Positions 1-13,600 of a DNA stretch of 64,000 bases are shown piece by piece. Below the pieces are notes generated by a model, which ran no database searches, was not told where the DNA came from, and saw only the letters and a program-made list of their open reading frames with translations. The stretch comes from Chamaecrista fasciculata. Its lineage: Eukaryota; Streptophyta; Magnoliopsida; Fabales; Fabaceae. How positions within the stretch are numbered: the stretch's first letter is position 1; each line of letters begins with the position of its first letter. The stretch is from NCBI GenBank assembly GCA_003254925.1, contig QANZ01020598.1:25582-89581 (forward strand), in the 5' to 3' direction. Position numbers and translations under genes: made by a program.

Positions 1-767
1 ATCTTTTGGGAAGATTTGATCTTCCAATTTGATTCTCCAAGATTGCATTTGAATTCAAATTATAATATTAAGGTAATATTATAATTAGGAATTCAAGTCC
101 TAAAATTATGATATTATTGTAATCTCATAATTTAATAATTTGATAATCATATAATTTAGGGATTCCCTAATTATAATTATCAAAACCTCAAATCTTATAT
201 ATACATAGAGCTAAAAGTCGACTTTGCAAGCAAGCCTCATGTACTCTTGGAATTTCGACTTTCCTTAGCCAATTCACAAGAGCAAAATTCGATTTTGGCT
301 TTTGGTGAAGAGAGAGAGAATACACAACCCTAGTTTTCTTAGAGAGAGAAAGTGGCGCAAACCTAAAAGGAGTTTTAGGGTTTGTGACAAGGTTGTGTGA
401 GATCAAGAATAAGATTCTTGATCATAGGCGCCATCTGTTCTTGGGAGTTCAAGAATTGTTCTTGAATTCAAGAACACCGTAGATAAGGTCCCTGGTTCAC
501 TTGGAGAAGTGAAGGAGGCTAGCACCTAGGCATCTGCAAAACTGTTCGTGTGGATCACCGGCGGAGAGAGCACACTTGGAGTGGACTCCTCAGCATCGTA
601 AGACACAAAGTCGCCGATTGATTTGGGTAAAATTCTAGTCCTTTTACTGATACAGATCCATATAGCGGATCCTTGGGAAGAAATCACTATGCGCTTTTTC
701 TGGTTTTGTTTAATTTTTAAATTTATACCTGTTTCCGCTGCGTTGTGTGCTTGGTGATTTCCCAACA
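1..767 (+). mobile_element. Partial Copia-like LTR (3' part), fossil
   Basis: Seen: the stretch ends in TTCCCAACA, preceded by a TTTCCGCTGCG motif, and holds a TATATATA box near 195-208. A second copy of the same 3' part follows directly and ends in the same way. Family knowledge: many plant Ty1/Copia LTRs begin TGTTGGGAA and end TTCCCAACA. The start lies outside the window or is lost, and no internal coding region of this family is present. Assignment to Copia rests on the terminal motif only. Confidence 0.5.
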
Positions 768-1275
768 CCACCTTCAACCCTAGCTCTTTTGAGTGAGAGA
801 ACATTTTTGGCTCCCAAGAGTTGAGTGAGAGGAAAAATCGAGTTTGCCTATGGAGTTAGAAAATTCGATTTGCACCACCAAAAATTAGGGTTTGTGAGAG
901 AAGAGAAAAACAAGAAGGGGTTCTTGTGGGTTCTTCTCTATTGCGCCACCTTTAGTCTTTTGATTCAAGAAGGAGTTCTTGAATTCAAACACTGTAGAAC
1001 GAGTCCCTGGTTCTTTTGGTGAAAAGAACAGAAGGCTAGCACCTTGGTGCCCGGAAAACTGTTCGTGTGGATCACCGGTGGAGGAAGGACGCGTCACGTG
1101 GACTTCTAGCAAACGCCCCGTACGACCAAACCGATTGAAACTCGTGAGGTATACCACTATCCTAACAGGTTTTAAATTCAACTAGCGGAACCGTTCGGGA
1201 ATTCTTGGGCCTGGCGCATTAAATTTTATTTTTGTATTTTGCTTCCGCTGCGTTTTGCGCCGGGAATTCCCAACA
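768..1275 (+). mobile_element. Second partial Copia-like LTR, fossil
   Basis: This stretch repeats the plan of the preceding LTR. It has the shared run around 1045-1080 (AACTGTTCGTGTGGATCACC, also at 540-560), a CTTCCGCTGCG motif, and the terminal TTCCCAACA ending at 1275. It abuts Ty3/gypsy reverse transcriptase sequence directly, so the two families were brought together by nested insertion or deletion. The two LTR copies differ at many positions, which suggests separate or old insertions. Confidence 0.45.
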
Positions 1276-3480
1276 GTACTTTCATGAGATTAATGAATCA
1301 TGTGTTGCGTGCTTTCATTGGTAAATTTGTTGTGGTATACTTTGATGATATTCTGATTTTAGCAAGAGTCTTGATGAGCATTTGAATCATTTGCATTCTG
1401 TCCTTGATGTTTTGAGGAAGGAGAAATTGTTTGCTAATTTGAAAAAGTTTGACTTTTGCATGGATCAGATTGTTTTTCTTGGTTTTGTGGTGAGTGCTAA
1501 TAGAATAGAGGTCGATGAGGAAAAGATAAGAGCTATAAAAGAATGAACAACACCTAAAAGCATAACTGAAGTTAGGAGTTTTCACGGCTTGGCTAGTTTT
1601 TATAGGCGCTTTGTGAGGGATTTTAGCACACTTGCTGCACCACTAACTGAAGTCATAAAAAAATCAGTGGGATTTAAATGGGAAAAAGAACAAGATGATG
1701 CATTTAATAGACTTAAGGATCAATTGTGTTCTTCACCTCTTTTAACTTTACCTGATTTTTTTAAGTCATTTGAAATTGAATGTGATGCATCTGGAGTTGG
1801 AATAGGGGCTATTTTGATGCAGGAAGGAAAGCCAATTGCTTATTTTAGTGAAAAACTAAATGGAGCAACATTGAGATATCCAACTTATGACAAAGAGCTC
1901 TATGCACTCAAGAGAGCTTTGAAAAATTGGCAGCACTACCTTTGGCCAAGACAATTTGTGATTCACACTGATCACCAATCTTTGAAGCATATTAAGAGTC
2001 AAGGGAAGTTGAATAAAAGGCATGCAAGCTGGCTGGAGTTTATTGACACATTTCCATATGTGATCAAATACAAGAAAGGTAAGAAAAATGTGGTTGCTGA
2101 TGCTTTGTCAAGAAGGTACAATCTTCTCACTTCTCTAGATTGCTTGGGTTTGAGTACATTAAGGAGTTGTATGTCAATGATGCTGATTTTTCTGAAGTGT
2201 TTGTTGCTTGTGAAAAGAAAGCTTGTGATAAGTTTTATATAGTTGATGGATATTTGTTTAGAGAGAACAGGTTGTGTGTACCTAATTGTTCTTTGCGTGA
2301 ATTGCTTGTGAGGGAAGCTCATGGAGGGGGATTAATGGGTCACTTTGGTGTTAAAAAGACTTTGGATGTTTTGCATGAACATTTCTTTCGGCCTAAGATG
2401 CATCGTGATGTGGAAAGAATTTGTGCCAAATGCATAACATGTAAACAAGCTAAATCTAGAGTTTTGCCTCATGGTTTGTATACTCCATTACCTGTGCCTA
2501 CTGATCCTTGGGTAGATATATCCATGGATTTTGTTTTAGGCTTGCCTAGGTCTAAGAGAGGAATGGATTCCATATTTGTGATTGTTGATAGATTTTCTAA
2601 AATGACACATTTCATTCCTTGTCACAAGACAAAACTGATGATGACACACATATTGCTGATTTATTTTTCAAAGAAATTGTGAGGCTTCATGGTGTTCCTA
2701 AAAGCATTGTTTCTGATAGGGATGCAAAATTCTTGAGTCACTTTTGGAGAGTATTATGGGGTAAGCTTAAGACTAAATTGTTGTTTTCTACTGCTTGTCA
2801 TCCCCAAACTGATGGGCAAACTGAAGTTGTTAATAGAACATTGTCTCAATTGCTTAGAGTTGTGATCCAAAAGAATTTGAAAAATTGGGAGGATTGTTTG
2901 CCATTCATTGAATTTTCATAAAATAGGAGTGTTCATTCATCTACTAATCATTCTCCTTTTGAAGTAGTGTATGGTTTTAATCCACTAACTCCTTTGGATT
3001 TGTTACCATTACCTATTGATGAGAAAGCAAGTCTTGATGGCGAAAGAAAGGCTGAATTGGTGAATCAACTTCATGAGCGTGTCAAACAGCAAATTGAAAA
3101 GAAAAATGAGCAATATGCATTCAAAGCCAATAAGGGAAGAAGACGTGTTCTTTTTGAACCTGGAGATTGGGTGTGGGTGCATATGAGAAAAGAGAGGTTT
3201 CCTTCTCAAAGGAAATCAAAGTTGGCTCCAAGAGGCGATGGGCCATTTCAAGTTCTTGATAAGATCAATGACAATGCCTACAAGATTGATCTTCCAGGTG
3301 AGTATAATGTTAGTGCCACTTTTAATGTTGCTGATTTGTCCCTTTTTGATGTAGGTCAAGATTTGAGGACGAATCCTTTTGAGGAGAGAGGGAATGATGT
3401 GAAACAGCAAGCTATTGAACCATTGGAAATTCCAAGTGGACCATTACATGGGCTAGAGCAAAGAAGATCAAGGAAGCATT
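1276..3480 (+). mobile_element. Ty3/gypsy pol relic (RT end, RNase H, integrase)
   Basis: Seen in order: the tail of a reverse transcriptase, an RNase H domain ([10 protein letters not shown], then HTDHQSLK, then [12 protein letters not shown]), an integrase zinc-binding region of the H-H-C-C type (CxxC in CAKCITCKQ), the integrase core ([31 protein letters not shown]), and a C-terminal PGDWVWVHMRKERFP region. This order (RT, RNase H, integrase) is that of Ty3/gypsy, not Copia. Gag, protease and most of RT are absent, and the remainder is interrupted at several points, so it is an inactive fossil. I cannot assign the clade; no chromodomain is evident. Confidence 0.9.
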
Positions 3481-4190
3481 GATTGGATTGGTGCAAGAGA
3501 CTTGGGAGAAGCAAATAGCAATTGGGCCAACAAATAATGCTGAAAACGTCATTTGCCTTATATGGGCTGAAAGTGGAGCTATGCAACATGATTTGGGCTC
3601 AAAGACTTGAATTTAAAGAGCTTGGACCAAGTGCTACAGATATGAAGACTCATTTGGTCCTAAATAATCATATTTTAGGCTTAATTTGATGCTTGTATTT
3701 TGGGTTTTAATTTTGTGCGAATTTTATTAAGTTTGGACTAATGTATTTGAAGTCCATTAGTATTTTAAGACAATTTAAATCAGCTTTATTATTTTAATTA
3801 GTTGACCTTCATGTTTAAAAGTCCATTAGAGTTTTATTATTAGTTGGGTTTAGTGTTTCATGACCCATTAGGGTTTCTTTCAACTTAGAGTATAAATACT
3901 CCTTTAAGACCTATTGTAATTCAGATTTGAGTTTATAAAATTGTGAGTTTGGTTTATCCAACTTGTGAGAGTGTGGTCTCTCTAGGGTTCTTCATTGAAC
4001 TTATAGACTTATCAAGGCTTGATCATTCTTGTGGCGTCTTCCAACACTTCGGGTCTTTGTTCGTTCGAGTTCAAGGGTTCAAGTGTGATCATTAGGCCTT
4101 TGTTTAGCTTTCTTGGGGTTGCATATTTCAACTTGGTGGTGGGTTTGTGCGATTTTCCCTTGTGGGTTCGCACCACACCATTGTCTCGAT
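3481..4190 (+). mobile_element. 3' untranslated and LTR-like end of the gypsy relic
   Basis: This stretch follows the pol relic on the same strand. It has a promoter-like TATAAATACTCC at about 3891, followed by a TC-rich stretch and a CTAGGG-type leader, as expected for the U3/R part of a plant LTR. No long open frame is present. The exact LTR borders cannot be fixed because the 5' LTR is missing. Confidence 0.45.
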
Positions 4191-5428
4191 TCACTTAGTA
4201 AATAGGGGTATTCATGAATGATATGTTTATTATTGAGTCAAACCGTGAGTTGAGTCACAAGTATGCAAAGCATTCTGATGAAAAGTGACTTGAGTCACAA
4301 GTATTCAATTCAGTCACAAATGTGGTTGCTCATAACAAAAGTGAATGACTTGTCAAGGAAGGAACCTTAAGGAAAGAATACAATAAATTAGACAAAAGTC
4401 TTAATTTGAAGAAATAAGAAAAAGAAAATGAAAGCCTTAGCTGCCTTACATAAATAGAGCTAGTAGAGCTTATCACCATTTCTCTGGAGAAGTGAATAAG
4501 CTAATGAGTACGCTAGAATCTTAATAAAAGTGACTTTATAACTTTTATAATCAGTATTCAGGCCAAAAAATATAAAACTTCTTTAATCAGTAGGTAAAAA
4601 TACTGCTTGTTCTAGACTAAATAAAAAGCATAGAAGTCTCTCATACACACAAGAAATTATGTTGAAATTATGAAAATAAATCTACTCTTCCTTGTAGGTA
4701 AAGTAATATTGATGTTTACATGCGTCAAGTTAATTCAGTATTAGTTATTTGATATTTGGACTTCACTTATGTGCATTTCAGATGTATTAATTTGCAGCTT
4801 TATATATTGAGCTGATTTTACTATATCGAGCACCAGATTAATAAAACATTTCTTTTGTAATTTCTGTTTATCAGTCTATCTATCTCCTACTTTCTGGTTT
4901 TGTTCAGCTGTACAATCCATGGTCTGGCTACCCTATTTATAAGCATATAGGATTCAGAACTATAATGCAGATAATCTAATTTAATTAAAACTTTTTCTAG
5001 ATAACCAATATACTTGTCCCTAATATAGATTAGTTAACACTATCCAAACAATCCAATATAAATCAAAATTTTAATTTCCAAATAAAAGACCTGAATTTAT
5101 CAAAACTCAAATAAAATATCATCTGCATCAAAATGCTGAAGTATAGAAGAATTAAAATGAAACTGGGGAAGAAACATTGGGAAATATGTTCTCAACTAGA
5201 TAAAAGAGCACTGATCGGTCCAGCATAAGAAGGCCTCTTTCCGGGAGGGCCTGAGCCATTAGTTAGATACCACTCTCAAAGAGCTAGAACTCTAACCGGG
5301 GACCTGAGCCATCAGTGAGATACCACTTTTCAAAGAGCTAGAATTCTAACCTTGTGCCAAGACCTACGGGCCAAGCCACAATGAAGATGAAATCTGCTGT
5401 TCTAGAACAACGGCAATGAATTGAGACG
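4191..5428. other. AT-rich intergenic stretch with a short tandem duplication
   Basis: No coding potential is visible. The one structure is a roughly 53-bp unit present twice (5250-5302 and 5303-5352), each copy containing CCTGAGCCAT and an AGATACCACT...CAAAGAGCTAGAA core. The stretch lies immediately 3' of the ketoacyl synthase pseudogene on the minus strand, so part of it may be that gene's former 3' untranslated and polyadenylation region. Confidence 0.5.
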
Positions 5429-8189
5429 CTACCAATTATTTAAGACGTCTTCAACAGAAGAAAAGAGTAGCGAAGCGTTTGTTCCTCCAAAACCAAAAGA
5501 ATTTGACATGGCTACTCTAATTGGCATCTCCTTTGAAGCAAATAAAGGCATGAAATGGTCATTGAATACAGGATCTGGCCTAGTTATATTAAGAGTTAAT
5601 GGAGCAATTCCCTACAATGAAACAAACATCATAAGAACCACCTTGAAAACTTGAGAAGACAAGACCACGCTTTGATTGAACGCACAAGCAACATTATCGA
5701 GAATCTTACACGTTGTATAGCCAAAACTGCAAAAATTGCTTCAACAGCTCCAGCAGCACCTAGAAGATGACCAATAGCTCCGTGAAATTGAATATATTAA
5801 AAGAATGACATGGACCTGAGCAAAACTGGATGATTAAGATCCATACCAATTGCTAAAACATAGTACAAATTGGATCTCCATCCCCAACATGAGAAAGCTT
5901 GTCTAATAGGTAGCTAAAACATTCTGGTTAATTAATCAGGGCTAAAAACTAAAAAGCATAAAATTCTTCAGAATTTTAGTCATTGTCCAAAAAACTGTCA
6001 TAAATTTTGAAAAGTAACGAAAGACCCTTGAACTTTAATTATGTGCAAATAACCCCTTTTGTTAAAATTTCATTAAAAAATAAACAAGATTTTAGTTTCT
6101 TGGTTACTATTAATTATACAAATAGTTCATTTTAATTTTAGATCAATGTCAAATGTGCCAACAATCATAAAATTATATATAAAAAAAGCTTGATTCTTTT
6201 AATGGAAATTTTGACAAAATGAGTCTTTTGTACAAAATCAAAAGTTCAAACAGGCTTCAGTCACTTTTCAAAGGTTAGGGAGAGGGAGGTTCTTGCACAA
6301 TGACTAAAGTTCAAGAAGCTTTTGAGCATTTTAGCCATTAATCACACAATATAAGAAAACAACATATTGTTACGTAGCTTGCAATCTCATATATGGTGTG
6401 GTACCTTTGTAGATGAGAAGGCCAAGGCACCTGAGGTTGCATGCTCAGAGAATATGGTTTTCATTGCATTGGCTTCTATTGCATCACCTGTATAATTGAT
6501 TCAGGTGAGATAATTTGGCAAAGCACAACCAACCATCAGGAGAAGTAATCCAAAATGACAGCAAATAAAGATCGAATCTCATTGCAGAAATTTAAGTGCC
6601 CAATCCAATCAACTTGCCCAGAAGTGTAGATGTTGCATGTGCATTGATGTAATCTACTTCAGAAGAATGAAGACCTGACTGCAATTCAATAAAAGAAAAA
6701 ATTAAAATATGTGTACATTCTAGATTGTGCCAAACCACAAAACTGGGAGTAAACCACATGTTCAGGAAGTGTTTAGATCTTGATCATTATGACTATATTT
6801 CTACTAAAAAGAATCTGAAATGCTTAGAAATAATAAACCCCAAAAGCATAAAAGGATTCACTTTTTAAATGACAGTTCTAACATTAATTTTTTCCATGGA
6901 GACAAGGCTATGAGAAACTTCCAAATAACATAACATGATATTGTATTCCCTGGACTTAATTATCTTAAAAAAATAATATAGTATGCTTCTATTTTTTATG
7001 TATGTAAAATATCAAAGATAAATGGAGATAAATGGGGAAATATGGATAACAACTAACAAGTAAACGCTATTATCAGATACTAAAGGAGACCTGTCTCAAA
7101 GCACTTGTCATGGCCAAAATTGCACCCCTCCCATCACAAGGTGGTTGAGTAATATGCATCACCTAACCAACATTACAAAGATCAGAGAAATCAACACTTA
7201 TGAAAATTATACCAGGGAGTAATTTCTAAATATCATACATATAAGTACCTGAAATCCCATAACCACGAACCTCTGCATAAATTTTTGCTCGTCGCCTTTT
7301 TGCATGCTCAAGTTCCTTTCCATTAGGGACAACACGCAAATCAAACAACAAAGATCATGATTACCTAAACTTTAACAGGAACTGATGAGGCAGAAGATAC
7401 ATGGAAATTTCTTTTCAACCAACCTCCAAGATCAAGATGCCAGAACCTTCACCTATCCTAGGTAAATAGATAGTGATAAGAAACAAGGAAAACAAACAAA
7501 TCCATCCAATAATATTAAGGTAAGCGAAATTCATATATAAAACAAATGAACAAACAGAAACAACATTACAATGTATTTGAACTTACACAAACCCATCTCG
7601 ACCACTATCAAAGGGCTGTGAAGCTTCTTGAGGGGCTGAGTTATATTTTGTAGTCAGAGCTCGAGACCTAATATTCTATTAAATAAGAAGGCAGGAAAGA
7701 AAATAATATAAATGGAAATTAATAGAGCAGACAAGGTTCCAGTCATAAATGAGTACAAATATTACCTGCAAAATCCTGCTATTGAAAAAGCATCAATGCT
7801 GGACTCTGTGCCTCCAGCCACCATAACATCTGCATCCCCAAACTGAATCATCCGCACTGCATCACCAATAGAATGTGCCCCAGTAGCACATGCAGTAACT
7901 GAGGCATGATTTGGTCCCTATATCCAGGAAATAAGCAACCTTCTCTATCAACATTTGAGGATTATAAAGATCTGAAAAATTTTAACATTAAACAGTATGC
8001 TAACAGCTCTGAAACAACAATCAGACTTTCTATACCTCTTTACCCAGGGCTCGGGTTAAATAATCTTATAGCTGTTTAGCTGGACACGTAATTTTTATGT
8101 AAGTACCCAACTAACTAAACCTCATACATATATTAGACCTTGTAAACAACAACTTTTCGTGTCAAATAATTTAATCCAAAAACCCAGAA

Positions 8190-8378
8190 ACAAACACAGG
8201 GTTGGTATGAGTGGTAAATGTTTCAATATCGTTTAAGCAAGGTGTCAGATTCAAGATCTTGTGAATCCAACTATAGCTGTTTGGAGACTTTCAGACCATA
8301 GCCAGAGTTTCGTGACACGGTCGAGTCCAGATTAGTCAAGCGAAGTCTCGGAGACTAGATGAGCAACCAAAAAAAAGG
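8190..8378 (+). mobile_element. SINE-like insertion
   Basis: A 189-bp segment is flanked by a perfect 10-bp direct repeat AAACCCAGAA (8180-8189 and 8379-8388) and ends in an A-rich tail (CCAAAAAAAAGG). Near its 5' end is GTTGGTATGAGTGGTAA, resembling a pol III A box, and about 35 bp on is a weak B-box-like GATTCAAGATC. Length, tail and target duplication fit a tRNA-derived SINE. It sits in the large fifth intron of the synthase pseudogene. The pol III boxes are degenerate. Confidence 0.6.
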
Positions 8379-10351
8379 AAACCCAGAAGAGATTACCCAT
8401 ATATTGAACTTTTACAATTAAAAAATAATTACTAAAAAATTGAGTCCTACTGATACAATAAAATGTAGATTTACAATATCTTGCATTTTAGCCACCAAAT
8501 CTTAACTTGTAAGCTTCCTATATACTGGTAATTAAATAATGCAGCAGTAGGAAATTGATACCCTTGTTTAAGTTTTAGAAACAAAAGGAAATTGAAAAGG
8601 AGGAAAAGAATTGCCATTCTTTCACCCTCATCACAATTATCTTGTTCCCTCCCAACATGAGGATAAAGTACAAGAACACTTAATTTTAACTATAAATGAA
8701 CATTATCCTCTGAGTTATCTTCTAAATTAATGTCTTTTATCTTTCAGGCGGCGCTGTTGAACAGATTTGCTCTTCAAGTAGCTAACTAGTAACTACACAT
8801 CGTTTCTTCCCAGTTCCCACAAACTTCGTATGAATATAGAATTAGCCATTAACAAATTTAGGATGCACTTGCATTTTTCTGTTTCCAATTTTATTTAAAA
8901 CAGAAAATATAACGGCAAGTGCAATTAGTACAATTTAAAAGAAAATGTTTTCTGGAAACAATTTCCTAAATAGTTTGAAAAGAAGAAATGCCAAAAAGGC
9001 ATTTCTAACTTTTTTTACAAAATAACTTGCAGCATTTGTGTAAAGAGGAAAAAAAAAGGTTCACCCTTTAAACATATTTATGTCACCATTAAGTAATAAT
9101 CAAACTAAAATTTAGAAAAACAAATATATAGCTATTGAAGCTAATCTGATTTAAAAATAAAGACAAACAAAATTTTAACTTTATATAAGAAATGCATTTC
9201 TGAAATATTGAAAACTTGAAAATGAAAAGTAGAAGATATTTATCCTATCTCTGATTTAGAAATAGAAAATGTAAGCAGATAATTCTTACTGAAACCAAAA
9301 AAGATTGGGTTCTCATAAGAATATTTGTCATATCTCTGATTTTAAAACTCATTAGTCTTCAATTGCCTTTGCTGAAATTTGTATAAATGTACTGGTACAT
9401 TTCTTATTAGAAAAAAAAAAAGACCATGACCAAAGAAAAGTTAGAAGAAAAACAAAAGGTCGAATGCTCAAATTTCAAATGTTTCAAACTGGTCCTACAT
9501 GATTCCATAATTGTTAGTTTTAATCCCAAACTACTAAATGTGGTTATATTTCTCCTATTTGAATGAGACAAGTCTAAAGCTAGGGATTGCTTTTGGCAAG
9601 TATTTTCTCTATCCAATTACAATCGTCAGCAAATAGGGATTAAATCGAATTCTGATAAAGAGTCATTCGTTTCATAGTCAAACAAGCAAAGTTGGTCATA
9701 TCTCTCTGGTTTCAAGTTTGAATGCAACAAGTTCGGAGCTACGGGTTACTTTTCATTAGTCTTTTTTTTTTCCCAGTTCGAATCGTAGCAATTACAGTCA
9801 AATAGAGCCCGAAAGTGAGTTTGAAACCAATTTTGCATAACTTATCTCTTGTTGGCCTCAAACCCACTTCTGCGCTAAATTTAACCTTATTTGCTACCAG
9901 TCCCAACTAAGGAGAGAAACGACTCATCAAGAGTACCTTGTAGCTCTAAAATCGTCACATTTAGACTTGAAATGAGATAAATATGACCAATTTCTCTTGT
10001 TTGACCATGAAACGAGTGACTCACTTTCAGTAAAATTAGTGTGGGTTCTAACAGCCTCTTTTAGCATCCCTTTCTTTTTCCTCTTTGATACAGATCCATG
10101 TTCAAGCCCGTCTTTCAAGCCCAAACCATTGCTCACATATGCTAGGCGGAAGGGCCCAAAAGTGGCAGATGAGCCCAATTTATTGTTTTATGGGCTGTAG
10201 GAGTTATTCACTCTTTATTTTAATTTATTTGCAATATTTCATCATGCAACTTTTACTCCATAGAGTCACGTACTCCACTACTTTAGAGTCATTAGCGTTC
10301 GGTTAGTTATGCACTAGCACATTTTTTAAGAGTTGCACACATTGAGTCAGT

Positions 10352-10657
10352 CATCAGAGAGGAGGCTGATGTGGAACCTATCGTTGAGAAATTGGTCGAA
10401 ACACGCCTTAGGTGGTTCGAGCATGTGCAAAGAAGATCTCTAGAGACCCTGGTACGAAGAGTTGACCAAATGGTAGAAAATCCTATAATCCGAGGAAGGG
10501 AAGACCAAAGAAAACTATCCAAGAAACTATTCGGAAAGATCTATCTATCAATAACCTTACGGTTGAAATGTGCAAGGATAGAACAGGTTGGCGTTAGTTG
10601 ATCCATATAGCCGACCCCACCTAGTGGGAAAATGCTTTGGTTGATGTTTTTGTTGTT
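10352..10657 (+). mobile_element. 5'-truncated RTE-type LINE, 3' end only
   Basis: The frame at 10371-10540 reads VEPIVEKLVETRLRWFEHVQ, then a VRRVDQM motif, the conserved C-terminal tail of plant RTE-clade LINE polymerases. The non-coding end has the usual ADPT-coding remnant and finishes in a TTG-rich run (TTTGTTGTTGTTG), a hallmark of RTE 3' ends. Flanks 10332-10351 and 10658-10677 form a 20-bp direct repeat matching at 18 positions, consistent with an aged target duplication. The reading frame is damaged near the end. It lies in the fifth intron of the synthase pseudogene, opposite in orientation. Confidence 0.8.
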
Positions 10658-13600
10658 GTTGCACTCGTTGAGTCAGTTTCAATCCCACTACTATCATTTC
10701 CTTTGTCATGTTTCCTTAGCTTTAGCATTTTAGTTTGTGTAGCACAGTATAAATATTGCACTTCTCTTGTTTTGTAAGCATGATGAATTATTGGTGTAGG
10801 ACAGAGAAAGGAAAGGAAGAGAATAAGAAATCAGAGGAGGGATGAAACAGGAATATGGAGGAGTAGAGAAATTGAGGAAGAATAGAAGAAATGAGGAAGA
10901 GATAATAATCGGAATAATATTCTCAAATTGCATGAAAATGATTACAAAAGGTAAAGGGAGAAGGGGCTTTATATAGAGAACCCAAGTCAAAGATAAATTA
11001 AAACTAATTAAAATACAACATGTTTTGAGACAACTATTTCTAATATTAATAAAAGTAACAACTTCCAAAATAATAAAGTAAAGATAATTCCTAGGTGCTA
11101 TTACTTCTTTCTTTTTCCAAAATAATAAAAGCAAAATTCATTTTCAGTCAAATTCTAATATTCCCTAGGTAGCAATAATTCATTTTTTCTTTCTAGAATA
11201 TGATTTTTCCAAGGTTTTCCATTGTTATTGATTCTCCATCAATTATATATGAGAATTGCTTTTTTTTCTTCTGCCTAGTGTTCAAGATTCGTGCACTTGT
11301 GGGATTACTTTATGGCATTCTGGTTTTGTTGTTCTGGTTATCTATCACTCTTTCACCTTATCATTCATGTCAAGCAATGTAGGGTATATGTCCAAAGCCT
11401 AAAGTTAAGAAAATAAATAAATAAGTTATTATGACACTAATGATCACATGTTGCATGGTTGACATGATTGTTCTCCTTTTTGCGTGTTTGACCTGCCACC
11501 ATCCCTAAATAAATGCATAGTTGTGCTTCGCAGAACAAGAACTTGGGCTAACTTCAGCTCCAATAAGGAAATAACAATCATTTTTTGTTCTTGAAAATCC
11601 ATATATCCAGAGATGTCGAATATGAAAAAGCCATTGACAGTTCAGCACCTTAAGAGCTCATTGCTAATTGCACTATAAATATTAAGTTATGAAAATGTAC
11701 ACACCTGGAATCCATATTTCATGCTCACATGACCTTATGCCATGTTGATCAAAATCCGTGGGATGAAAAATGGACTAATCCGACGGATACGCTGTATAGA
11801 AAAAAGTGAAGGGGAAAAAGTAGTTAAAATTCAAAAGACTCTTTTCAAGTCAAGGCACTTTACTCCCATAATGAAAGCACTTTAAGACCCAAAATGAGAA
11901 ACCACTCAGAACAAACTGACCTTCTCAGAAATCATCTGTGCAGCATCCAAGACATCACTGATGCTTCCAATTCCTCCTCCAATAGAAGCCCCCTATTATT
12001 AAGTTAAAGAAACAATAATAACCAAAATGGAAAAATGAATGGCATTACCAATATTCAAGCATTGCTTACAGTTCTTTCCTTCTGTTCCTGTTCAGTGGGA
12101 AACCAATTGGAATCTCTAAGAGCTTCATCAGCTGCACATAGTGCATAGGCTATAAACCTTGCAATTGATCTATGATCCTAAGATAAAAGCATCAATACTA
12201 CAATAAAATCAATGAGCACAGTAGTAATTAAGGTCCAGCAAGTAGCCACAAAAGCAAGGGAATACCATATGGCATCAGAGAGCTGAAGAAACCTGCTGAC
12301 TTTAGAAAGATACATATAACTTCTTCTAGCACAGCAGATTACTTTTCATGTTAAAAATAATGGAAACTTCCCTCCAACTTTAAGAATATTCTACCAAGAT
12401 GTCTGGTGGATTTTATTATTTCATTAAAAATTAACTTAACCATTTTTTTCTTAGCAGAAAAATTTTGGCATGTCTAAATTATATCTATATAAGAATTGTG
12501 GCTTATATTAAAGCATGTTCAAATGTGGTAGATATTATTCAGAAATCCTATCTGCTAAACATCACGTTGCAGAGAGGTAATACATTGTAACACTTACACT
12601 GGTTCATAAATATAGCTGGATGGTTACATCACAGCCTCTGATTTGTTAGTATGATTGTGAACAATATCTAAACATTTATTGTTCAAACGTGAGAAAAAGC
12701 AGTGGCTTCAGATTTCTAGAAATACCCAACTGCAAATTGTACCTAATCTAAAAGAGGTCATATTTGTCTTTAAAGTCATATGAGAATTATCACTAGCGTA
12801 AGTAAGCACTAGAAATTTCATTGAGCTACTCCCCAATCTTTTAACATTTACTACAAGAAAAACTAAAATGTAAGTTGGTCAAAAATACTTAAAATCCATA
12901 ATATATATGTTTGTGTGTGTTAATCAAATCAGTATCATGCATACTATGTCAGTTGAATATGATAAGCACTAGGAAACCAATGCCTGGACCATCCACTAAC
13001 CTTAGAATTGAGCCACATTTCCTCACTGAATTCACCTGGGTTGGTTCCAGTCGGCACAATTGCAGCAACTTTGGATGTCAACATTTCAAATGTATGCAAC
13101 TGGGGTTCTCTATTGAAAGCCTTCATTTTGAGATCTTCTAAACATAATGCCCTTATCCCACATTTCCCATCAATTAGATGCTTCCAAGTTGTTTCCACTC
13201 CACAACCAAGGGGAGTCACCATGCCCAGACCTAAAAAAATAGACATGGAATATTAGCAATGAATAGTAAGATTGAATATTGGACAAGGAAGTGGAAAAGA
13301 AAAGATGAGCTACCAAAGAAGGGTAAGCATGAAAATGGGAGATGGGGCAACAAAACTGTATAATCAAAAGAGCACCAACCATCAAAGCTAAAAGCTACGA
13401 ACTCCCATTATCTAGAACAAAAATCTAATGTGTACAACGCATATTTGAATGACCCATAATAAAATCAAGTCGAAAATCACCACTTTCTCACTAAATTATC
13501 CTGTGTGCGTGAGGTGTATAAAGTGTAGGTAATCAGAGAGAAAGTCATACCAGTAACAACAACTCTTCGAAAAGAAACAATAGGAGGAGGAGCAAAAGCT

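Noticed and set aside
4191-4500. Possible tRNA or other structured RNA genes in intergenic stretches
   Set aside because: No cloverleaf with intact A and B boxes or CCA-adjacent stem was found anywhere in the window apart from the degenerate SINE boxes.
7000-7330. Additional short frames around the synthase exons, read as separate genes
   Set aside because: They are pieces of the 14-exon minus-strand gene or its shadows; splice sites and phases tie them together.
9600-10060. Possible dispersed repeat shared with 31740-32100 (TCATCAAGAGTA, TTGTA, AAATGAGA motifs)
   Set aside because: Only short, scattered matches by eye; no ends or target repeats could be defined.
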